A DNA stretch of 13,086 nt from JAAZXR01 sp040265175 (GTDB taxonomy: Bacteria; Myxococcota_A; Polyangia; Nannocystales; Nannocystaceae): NCBI GenBank assembly GCA_040265175.1, contig JBDQGY010000115.1, forward strand, positions 1-13,086, written 5' to 3'. Shown here in pieces: positions 7,901-13,086 of this stretch (position 1 is its first letter; each line of letters begins with the position of its first letter). The notes beneath the pieces were generated by a model that did no database searches, was not told the DNA's origin, and was given only the letters and a program-made list of their open reading frames with translations. The translations under genes and the position numbers were made by a program.

Positions 7901-8806
7901 GGCGACCACCTCAAAGTACAAATCAGGCGCGGCGTTACTGACAACAGCGCGGAGCCTCCGAACCCCGCCGGTCGAAGCGGCGTTCCACACGCGAACACTG
8001 CAGCGATGGGCGACGAGCACATGCGCCGGATCTTGAGGCTCCAATGGCGTTAGAGGCGACAGCGCGGGGAGGTCTGCGGCGCCGAGTCGCCCCAGCAGAT
8101 GACTCATCTGCCACTGTTGTACGCAGCCACGCGCCGCGTACGACGCTCCAGGATCGAGCCCCGCGTTCACCTGGATCCTAGCGGCGGCGATGGAAGCGAG
8201 GACGCCGAGGGTGGGCGAGTGGAGCGCCAACGACTCGGGATCGAGCCGGCGCAGGAGCTCTCGGTCGAGTGAGGGACGCTCCCCGATGTGCGCGAGCAGG
8301 TCACGGAGGGCCATCTCCGTGACCGCAACTTTGTGACCCTCCGTCTGGCGACTCCACGCCGAATCCTCTCCTGCCGCGTCGAGAATCCGAAGGCTGTTGT
8401 CCCGGGCCATGGGGTGGTCTAGGCGCGCGCGCCCAATGATCACAAGGGAAGACTGACTAACAACATCACCGGCAGCGGCCGCCAGCTGGAGGTGGGGCAG
8501 CGCCTCGTTTGTGGCGCCGGCGTGAAGCCACAGCAGATGCCCGAGGTCTCGTTGGGCGCGCGAATCTTCGGGGTGACGCTCGAGCCGGGATTGTAGCCGT
8601 TCGACCCGACGTGAGACCTCGTCCGACGGCATCGTGGGCAGACCTCCGCCAGGGCGCTGCGCATGGGCGCAGCCCGTGAGGATGGAGATGATGGCGAACA
8701 ACACGCCCAGCCAGTGCCACGAACGCGCACGCGGCCTCGCATCCCAACGTCCCACGGAACCCGGCGCAAGCGCGGCGTTGCCGAGCGGCCGACGGCGCAT
8801 CCTCAT
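4919..8806 (-). CDS. TPR/DUF3857 lipoprotein with a catalytically dead transglutaminase-like domain
   Basis: This 1295-aa protein is a diverged paralog of the gene just upstream. The signal ends in a clear lipobox, LTGC (Cys46), so it should be a lipoprotein; the n-region is unusually long. Residues 265-350 form a beta-sandwich-like segment (YRLYVDGKLV, then LPAGDHIVELHI). TPR-like helices run through about 410-690, for example GDHAAALKITERRLEYQGDN and RFNPLN. A DUF3857-like domain spans about 715-900 (LLTLRTIKPDGRVVEP, LRDLEVGDFVELEYI). The transglutaminase-like domain at about 925-1030 is degenerate. Anchoring on MLNEAGV puts Ser974 where the paralog has its catalytic Cys, Ala1018 where it has His, and no Asp follows. 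The C-terminus keeps the shared EDYPAF...VDE motif. ATG 8806 overlaps the upstream stop as ATGA and has GAGGTG 5 nt upstream. It is second in the operon and its stop lies on the shared CTAG. Domain names rest on recognition by eye; the loss of the triad is seen directly. A scaffold or regulatory role is inferred. Confidence 0.85.
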   Translation of the reverse strand: MRMRRRPLGNAALAPGSVGRWDARPRARSWHWLGVLFAIISILTGCAHAQRPGGGLPTMPSDEVSRRVERLQSRLERHPEDSRAQRDLGHLLWLHAGATNEALPHLQLAAAAGDVVSQSSLVIIGRARLDHPMARDNSLRILDAAGEDSAWSRQTEGHKVAVTEMALRDLLAHIGERPSLDRELLRRLDPESLALHSPTLGVLASIAAARIQVNAGLDPGASYAARGCVQQWQMSHLLGRLGAADLPALSPLTPLEPQDPAHVLVAHRCSVRVWNAASTGGVRRLRAVVSNAAPDLYFEVVASDEYRLYVDGKLVARNDYTDRWPANDAHRWLRLPAGDHIVELHIAVPGINSTAMLNMFDGRGVPVTVAPVDFVPLDAVDSAAEFSVELEPAMVLGGGYDPAIYGPWIALLRLSRALGEGDYDRAEITVESLKEARFAEAFVHRALFEQNEPSRGGAASSSRLQGALEAALKLDPDVASARVQLMRMSLERDEVPELLAMVDALPDDVRRLYEVEVLLTGLYLQRDSDVQAAQAVSRAKRLAPDSCWVRRVELTLARRRSQAHLEDELIEAYRPCDRGDARRAAWARRRGDHAAALKITERRLEYQGDNMDLLDRKALDLVALGDLAGAMAVRETQLRFNPLNVAVATSYVDLAYETGKTAAGDRVVAHLLANTPAQPGVLELAERIGGGTDPLLSHRADGLAAVRDYGPQQERYEGASDVLVLDRDVVWIHDDLSQRHLIHQIVSLHSKESLDKYGEMGVPEQGQLLTLRTIKPDGRVVEPEVVPAKSGVSLRDLEVGDFVELEYIISRAPSVLLPGHIDLGGFRFRSTATPFHRSELIVNMPAALPYQVERRNDPPVATSSTIGDRTELRFLAEEMMRRTPEPDARSLSDEMPMVRVFTELDILEWRRITEANLRLTLRRNEELRSLVAEVTKDARDDDEITRAVWSWVLDNIESGGSMTTAITQTLAELSGNPLMLMMGMLNEAGVKTELWLGKSQFATPMREGDYPPVEDYAAPLLVVWTQTDAPPVALAPGSKVVPFGYHPMTLAREAIRLRPGDPLGPDALYGEVPDVPEGLADRRAYDLNLRLNREGEGLLTGTIELAGAEAIQWRRALTMFDRDRLLEVFQQAELQRVIPGATLSLESVEIEGEDENEQPLVFRFVANARGVGRQGADTLDLRASVVPQNAALQYARLPERWSELAVTYAAPVFSRVRIEVEGGTLARVPGEDSIDGEFGHYRRTITDGGAGASFITQEWSTGLILRGIPAEDYPAFLNFARAVDEVERQELQFSF

Positions 8807-11800
8807 GAGGTCACCTCAGTCTCGAACACCTGGTTGAGAGCGTCGTCCACAGATTCAAGGAAACTGCGAAATTCCGGATATTCATCCGCCGTGACTCGTG
8901 GCTGATGGAAGCTCACGTCGATCTCGAATCGTGCGGTCGCGCCCTCGAAGCTCGTACGCAACACCATGGTGCCAAAGCGTGACTCCACCCTCGCAGGGTC
9001 GGGACCACTCACGAAACGCTGCCCCCTTGGCGCATGGACGACCACGGTACGAACGCTGCGGCCAGGGACACCGAGGATCAGGGGGTGGATTCGTTTCACC
9101 TGAGGTGCCAACGCGCGGACCATGCTCTGGCTCGCCTCGCGCACCACGAGTCTCAGGCCACGCGGCGTCGTGTCGGCCCATCGCGGCACCTGCATGGTCG
9201 TGCGGATGGCGACCGGTCTCAAAATATCGGTCACGGAGGTGAACTCGGCGTCCTCCACCTCCACCCCCGGAAATTCTCTGGAGTACCGCTGCGTCACGCG
9301 GGCCACCCGTTGATCCGCCGCTTCATACGTCGCGCGGAGCGCCGCTGCGCCGGTCCCTCGGACCTCCTCGGACGCGCGGACATGTGCGCTGCCGTCGTCG
9401 GACAGGCTCACGTCAAAAGAGCGGCGCTGCTCGTTGTGTTCGGCCCCGCTCATGGGGATCGTGGAGAAGGTCGCGCCCGCTCCATCTTTGACGACGAGCA
9501 CCGTCGCGCCCTGATCACCCGAGGGTAGCTCCGTATCCCCTGCCCACTCCGCGGTCCCGTCGAGGTACAGATCGAACTCGGGGACATACACGATGGCGTG
9601 GTTGAACGCAGCGAGGCTGGCGAGGTCCTCTGGGAGCGGCCCTTGATCCCTCGTCCGAACCAGCACCAGATGACTCTCAATCCCTGCTTCTTGCAACATC
9701 ACCTTCAACAAGCTGGCCTTGTCTTTGCAGTCACCGAATCGCCGATCGTAGACCTCGGTGGTCCGGTATGGCTTGTAGCCATGGATCCCGAATTCCAAGC
9801 CGACGTAGCGGGTGTTTCGCACGACGTGGCGATAAATCACGGCGACCATCTCACGACGAGAAGCCCCCTTTGGAAGGGTGGCCAGTGCGCGCTTCACCCC
9901 CTCCCGAATCTCTTCGTTTACGACGAGCTGGCCTTTGACGAGATCCCAGTACCACGCCCCCACAGACGCCCAATCGGCGAAGGTGCTGACATGGACATAG
10001 TCCAACACCTCCGACCAACCCGGCATCGAGGCCTCTGACTTCAGACCCGTCTGTCCCTCGCGCTTGAGTCGGTACGTCGCGCGCGAGCCGTCGTCGCTGA
10101 TCGTCCGCTCGATCGGCACATTAAAATAGAGTTTCCGGTCGGCGGGGGCTTCCAACGCATAATCTAGGCGCTCGACGGGCTCCCCCGAGCCGAGCACTGT
10201 GATGTCGCCGAAGTAGTCGTCGAAGATATTTCGACGCGCAACGGCGCGCCGAGCGAAGACCACCTCGACCACATCGCCGACACGCAGACTCGGGAAATAC
10301 ACCTGTACTTGGCGCTTGTCGTAAAACATGCGGTACCCCGCCTCGACCATGGACGCGATGCGGGTCTCACCAAGTTCCTCCACCCGGCCGTCCGCCCGCC
10401 GCACACGGGCCCGACGGACCTCGATGTAACTCTCGCTCGGATCGTAGCTGGTCACCTGCACTCCTTGGCTCCGAACACCGCGATCATCGAGCACCTTGAT
10501 GATTCGGTGGTCAATGCCCTCAGACAGCCCGTTGTCCAATACACGGGTCGCGTGACCTCGATAGAGGACCGCCGCTTCTTTCCCCTCCCAGCGCGCGGGC
10601 GCCTGGCGGTTCGCCGCCACGATCTGCTCGAGGTCGACGTCGTAACGCCGAAGAAGATCGTCTTCGGCTTGAGGATCCAGCACCGCGATAAGATCGCGGA
10701 CAGCAGGCTGCTGTGGACGCAGCTCCAGCGATCGACGCAGCGCCTTGAGCCCCTCCGCCCTAGAACCCAGATCCGACAAGATGACGCCCCGAATCCGATG
10801 GAACTCCGCGTTGAGGGGGTTGAGCGCCAGCGCCTTGTCCATGGACGCGACCGCGGCGCCGTAGTCGGCCATCCCCACCTGATACTGCGCGAGCCGATTC
10901 CAATGGCTTGGAATGGTCGGTTGACGTCGCGCTTGCTCTTCGGCGATACCTCGCGCGACCTCTACTTCCCCAAGCGACACCGTGACGTCGAGCACCGCCG
11001 CCCGAATGGATCCGTCCCCAGGATATTCTCGCTGCAGTTCACGGTAGATATCGAGCACCTCCCGGGTTCGTCCTAAGTCGGCGAGGACGTCGGCCCGGCT
11101 TCGTCGCAGCATCAACGAATCAGGATAACGCGCGACCATATCATCAAACCAGCGCAACGAGGCGAGCGTGAACCCCTCGCCGTACAAGCGATACAGTCGC
11201 GCGAGTTCGATCTCGATGTCGTCTGGTGACAACTCACTCGCCCGCGCGAAGCCTTCTCTGGCGCGTCGGTCCAGCCCGAGGCTGTCGTCACGGCGGGCCA
11301 GTTCGGCCACCATCGCGCCGCGAAGCCACGCCGGAGTGGACAAATCAGCATCGCCCCGCCGCAGGCCCTCCGTAATCAACGCGCGCGCTTCGTTGAAGTC
11401 TTGGACCAGGAAGGAGGCGAGCCACGCGCTCAGTGGCGTTTTGACTCGCGCATCCATCGCCCGCCCGAACTCAGCTCTCGAGGGGTCCTCGGGCGCGAAG
11501 GGGCTGGCCCATCGATAGACGGCGGCCAACGACCGCAAGGTCCCGGCGGAGGCCTTTGGCGCCGCGGATTCACGCTCCAGGAGCGCACGGAGGGTGCGAG
11601 GGTTCGACCGATTGTCTCTCCCGCCCGCGTCATCGTCTTGACCCGTGGGCAGGAGGGCCGCCGCGGGGAGGTCCGGAGGGGGGAGCTCCTTGTCCCAGGA
11701 CTCAAGGCCACGAATCGGCGCGCCACGCCGGTCGCTGACCCGCAAGAAGAAGCCCCAAAGCCCCTCCTCAACACCGAGCTTCACCAGCACACGGTGCCAC

Positions 11801-12672
11801 CCAGCACCGAGTGTCACGTTGTGTCCGTCTTGCCAAGAGTTGGGGGTACGATATTCCTCTCCACCACCGACGTACGCCCCGTCGATCCATATTTTGTAGG
11901 CGCCGCCTGTCCCCACGTGCAGCGTCGCCTTCGTCTTCGATGGCACGCGTACCCAGGTGGTAGCGTAGCCGGTGACGTGGACGTTCGGAGAGAGAAGCTC
12001 GTCGAGGGAGACGTATCCTCTCGCGCTGTCGCTGGCTGGGCGATGGCGCCAACCGATGGGCTCAAGAGGGACCTTGCCCTCAAACGTTTGGTCGGCTCCA
12101 AACGCCTCTGTCTCTGGAGCGTAGACCGCGTCGTGGCCCGACTCACCGGCGTTGTCGAAGGGTCCCGTGACGTGCCAGCCCATCACCCAGCCCGCCGCAG
12201 TGAGAAGCTCTTGAGAGCCTCTGGCGTCCCCGCTAAAGGCCATCAGCCGAGCCAGCGCGTGTGAGGCGACCGCACGGATCAACGGGTCGTGGCGTCCATT
12301 CTTCGCGACACCTTCGAGCACATCGATCAATCGAGGCGTGGCGATCTCGCCGTACAGCGTGTCTACGAACCCGAGCAGCCCCTCTGCGACCTCGAGTCCT
12401 CCAGTCGTCGCCTTGATCAGGGCATGTCGCCGCTCCAACTCACGCTCCCACGGACCCGGAAGGCCTCGCGCGTCGTCGCGAACTCCACGCCGGATCAAGC
12501 CCTGGGGAGATGCGGCCACGAGCGCCCGCTCCTGTTCGGAAGGGACTGAGTGCGCGGGCGCCGAATTGAGCGTCGCCGCCTCGGCGGTTGCGCCCGATTG
12601 GAGCGCGGCGCCCACGATCGTGAGACCTAAGGTCAGGAGCGTTCTTTGGCCGGGGAGTCGCATGGCGCGCAT
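8803..12672 (-). CDS. Exported TPR/DUF3857 protein with an intact transglutaminase-like domain
   Basis: This is a 1289-aa exported protein. The Sec signal is at 1-32 (LPGQRTLLTLGLTIVGAAL, cleavage near ATAEA|A). Residues 160-315 hold a PA14/carbohydrate-binding-like beta-sandwich (AYKIWIDGAYVGG, LGAGWHRVLVKL). TPR-like repeats occupy about 460-660 and are clearest at 588-655 (MADYGAAVASMDKALALNPL). A DUF3857-type domain lies at about 695-860 (YDPSESYIEVRRARV, VYFPSLRVGDVVEVVF). The transglutaminase-like core at about 915-1045 has the full triad: Cys982 in FGDCKDKA, His1025 in FNHAIVYV and Asp1038 in YLDGTAEW. A beta-rich C-terminal region follows, ending in the DEYPEF...VDDALNQ motif. The superfamily covers transglutaminases and cysteine proteases; the substrate of this branch is unknown to me. 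The frame is open to 12888, but ATG 12672 is preferred: GGAAGG lies 7 nt upstream, a signal peptide follows directly, and the extension would run through the divergent gene. It heads the operon with its inactive paralog. Confidence 0.9.
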   Translation of the reverse strand: MRAMRLPGQRTLLTLGLTIVGAALQSGATAEAATLNSAPAHSVPSEQERALVAASPQGLIRRGVRDDARGLPGPWERELERRHALIKATTGGLEVAEGLLGFVDTLYGEIATPRLIDVLEGVAKNGRHDPLIRAVASHALARLMAFSGDARGSQELLTAAGWVMGWHVTGPFDNAGESGHDAVYAPETEAFGADQTFEGKVPLEPIGWRHRPASDSARGYVSLDELLSPNVHVTGYATTWVRVPSKTKATLHVGTGGAYKIWIDGAYVGGGEEYRTPNSWQDGHNVTLGAGWHRVLVKLGVEEGLWGFFLRVSDRRGAPIRGLESWDKELPPPDLPAAALLPTGQDDDAGGRDNRSNPRTLRALLERESAAPKASAGTLRSLAAVYRWASPFAPEDPSRAEFGRAMDARVKTPLSAWLASFLVQDFNEARALITEGLRRGDADLSTPAWLRGAMVAELARRDDSLGLDRRAREGFARASELSPDDIEIELARLYRLYGEGFTLASLRWFDDMVARYPDSLMLRRSRADVLADLGRTREVLDIYRELQREYPGDGSIRAAVLDVTVSLGEVEVARGIAEEQARRQPTIPSHWNRLAQYQVGMADYGAAVASMDKALALNPLNAEFHRIRGVILSDLGSRAEGLKALRRSLELRPQQPAVRDLIAVLDPQAEDDLLRRYDVDLEQIVAANRQAPARWEGKEAAVLYRGHATRVLDNGLSEGIDHRIIKVLDDRGVRSQGVQVTSYDPSESYIEVRRARVRRADGRVEELGETRIASMVEAGYRMFYDKRQVQVYFPSLRVGDVVEVVFARRAVARRNIFDDYFGDITVLGSGEPVERLDYALEAPADRKLYFNVPIERTISDDGSRATYRLKREGQTGLKSEASMPGWSEVLDYVHVSTFADWASVGAWYWDLVKGQLVVNEEIREGVKRALATLPKGASRREMVAVIYRHVVRNTRYVGLEFGIHGYKPYRTTEVYDRRFGDCKDKASLLKVMLQEAGIESHLVLVRTRDQGPLPEDLASLAAFNHAIVYVPEFDLYLDGTAEWAGDTELPSGDQGATVLVVKDGAGATFSTIPMSGAEHNEQRRSFDVSLSDDGSAHVRASEEVRGTGAAALRATYEAADQRVARVTQRYSREFPGVEVEDAEFTSVTDILRPVAIRTTMQVPRWADTTPRGLRLVVREASQSMVRALAPQVKRIHPLILGVPGRSVRTVVVHAPRGQRFVSGPDPARVESRFGTMVLRTSFEGATARFEIDVSFHQPRVTADEYPEFRSFLESVDDALNQVFETEVTS
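8812..8817 (-). promoter_or_regulatory. Ribosome binding site for the coupled lipoprotein gene
   Basis: GAGGTG on the minus strand lies 5 nt before ATG 8806 and inside the last codons of the upstream paralog. With the ATGA overlap at 8803-8806 it supports translational coupling and settles the start at 8806. Confidence 0.6.
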
Positions 12673-12745
12673 GTCAGGACCTTCCAGTGTCCATCGCCCG
12701 AGCGATAATGGTACATCTGCTCGCCACGTGCCATCCTTTCTTCCG
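12673..12745. promoter_or_regulatory. Divergent promoter region with a small inverted repeat
   Basis: This 73-bp gap separates the minus-strand transglutaminase operon from the plus-strand UbiA-like gene, so it should hold both promoters. On the plus strand GATAAT (12703-12708) is a fair -10 box, with a weak TTCCAG 16 nt upstream (-35 at 12682-12687). ATCGC (12693-12697) and GCGAT (12702-12706) form a 5-bp inverted repeat around a 4-nt centre that overlaps this -10, a possible operator. A CACGTG hexamer is at 12725-12730. No strong minus-strand promoter is obvious. Confidence 0.35.
12680..12685 (-). promoter_or_regulatory. Ribosome binding site deciding the start at 12672
   Basis: GGAAGG on the minus strand with a 7-nt spacer to ATG 12672 marks this start over the upstream in-frame ATG at 12888. 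The extra 72 codons in between are antisense to the divergent UbiA-like gene and its promoter gap. Confidence 0.7.
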
Positions 12746-13086
12746 ATGATTCGCCCGCTCCTCAGCACGATGCGACCCAAACAATGGGTCAAGAATCTGT
12801 TCGTGGTGCCTCCGCTGGTCTTCGCGCGTCGGGTGAGTGACCTTGACAGCGTGCTGTTGACGGTCGCTGCGGTCATCATCTTCTGCATGGTGTCGAGCAG
12901 CGTCTACATCCTGAACGATCTCGTCGACCCGGTGTCGCGGGCGTTCGAGGTTCGGCTTCCCATCATGAACGAAGATCTGATCGTCAAACCCGGCCTTTTT
13001 GCGCAGGCCGAATTGATGCCGGAGCCGCGCCTGGTCAAGACACTGGAGCGCGGAGCCGTGCTCGGTGTCGAGGGCAGCCGCTACGT
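12746..13086 (+). CDS. Chimeric partial ORF: UbiA prenyltransferase N-terminus joined to RND/HlyD adaptor C-terminal part
   Basis: The 113 visible codons run off the right edge. Residues 1-61 match the start of UbiA-family integral-membrane prenyltransferases of the decaprenyl-phosphate phosphoribosyltransferase type: MRPKQWVKNLFVVPPLVFA, a hydrophobic helix at about 37-50, then SSSVYILNDLVD. The family should continue with a second Asp (NDxxDxxxD) and a Lys/Arg-rich RPIA segment. Instead residues 60-113 read like a periplasmic membrane-fusion adaptor: VDPVSRAFEVRLPIMNEDL, VKPGLFAQAEL, then AVLGVEGSRYV. The frame is unbroken across the change at about codons 59-62. UbiA cut after its first Asp motif would be inactive, and the adaptor lacks its membrane anchor and hairpin. 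An assembly join is therefore as likely as a genuine fusion. ATG 12746 is chosen; GTG 12728 and ATG 12770 are alternatives, and none has a clear Shine-Dalgarno. Confidence 0.75.
   Translation, partial: MIRPLLSTMRPKQWVKNLFVVPPLVFARRVSDLDSVLLTVAAVIIFCMVSSSVYILNDLVDPVSRAFEVRLPIMNEDLIVKPGLFAQAELMPEPRLVKTLERGAVLGVEGSRY
12917..12934 (+). other. Breakpoint between UbiA-like and adaptor-like sequence
   Basis: Codons 58-63 (DLVDPV) fit both families: NDLVD ends the first UbiA aspartate motif, and VDPxSR opens the adaptor motif. The change of identity therefore lies in this short shared stretch, as expected of a join at microhomology. Sequence to the right may not belong next to sequence on the left. 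Confidence 0.6.

Noticed and set aside
10309..11076. 255-aa plus-strand open frame
   Set aside because: It is antisense shadow of the TPR and DUF3857 parts of the same large gene, with no domain, signal or ribosome binding site.
11401..12264. 287-aa plus-strand open frame
   Set aside because: It is antisense to the transglutaminase-like gene, is low in recognisable motifs and rich in Arg/Gly/Pro, as expected of a shadow frame in GC-rich DNA.
12673..12888. N-terminal extension of the upstream transglutaminase-like protein to the ATG at 12888 (72 more residues)
   Set aside because: The extension is antisense to the UbiA-like gene and its promoter gap, lacks a signal at its start, and ATG 12672 has a good ribosome binding site followed directly by a signal peptide.
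1..13086. CRISPR arrays, tRNA or rRNA genes, insertion sequences, riboswitches
   Set aside because: No regularly spaced repeats, tRNA-like cloverleaf, transposase motif or long terminal inverted repeats were seen, and the non-coding space totals about 100 bp.

Overview
The window is GC-rich and extremely compact. Six protein-coding regions fill almost all of it, and the only non-coding gaps are 31 bp (2909-2939) and 73 bp (12673-12745). Every same-strand or convergent junction is a 4-bp overlap. The gene content suggests a Gram-negative, deltaproteobacterial-type organism, perhaps Myxococcota or Bradymonadota: an outer-membrane barrel, a periplasmic multiheme cytochrome c, a lipoprotein signal, and an ExbD-like protein with an AgmX/TonB-like C-terminus. 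This placement is an inference from gene families only. No rRNA, tRNA, CRISPR array or insertion sequence was seen.

Layout. 1-90 (+) is the last 29 codons of an unrecognised gene. It converges on a minus-strand two-gene operon, 2908 to 87. That operon encodes a cysteine-free candidate outer-membrane beta-barrel (1430-2908) and, coupled through a GTGA overlap with a strong ribosome binding site, a periplasmic cytochrome with 13 CxxCH heme sites (87-1433). Divergent from it, 31 bp away, is a plus-strand gene (2940-4922) for an exported protein with two ExbD/TolR-like periplasmic domains and an AgmX/TonB-like C-terminal domain. This gene ends on the same CTAG that ends the next minus-strand operon. 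That operon, 12672 to 4919, encodes two giant paralogs (1289 and 1295 aa) joined by an ATGA overlap. Both have a beta-sandwich, TPR repeats, a DUF3857-type domain and a transglutaminase-like domain. The upstream paralog keeps a complete Cys-His-Asp triad; the downstream one is a lipoprotein that has lost all three residues. Finally, 12746-13086 (+) starts as a UbiA-type prenyltransferase and changes, in frame, near codons 59-62 into the C-terminal part of an RND/HlyD-type membrane-fusion adaptor. It looks like a chimera, either an assembly join or a real fusion.

How they may work together. All complete products carry export signals, so the region is a cell-envelope neighbourhood. The barrel plus cytochrome is a plausible trans-outer-membrane electron conduit of the porin-cytochrome kind. 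The active/inactive transglutaminase-like pair looks like a secreted enzyme with a membrane-anchored pseudoenzyme partner. The ExbD/AgmX-like protein may couple to an inner-membrane motor encoded elsewhere. A functional link between these three units is not shown by the sequence; only their tight packing and the shared divergent control region hint at it.
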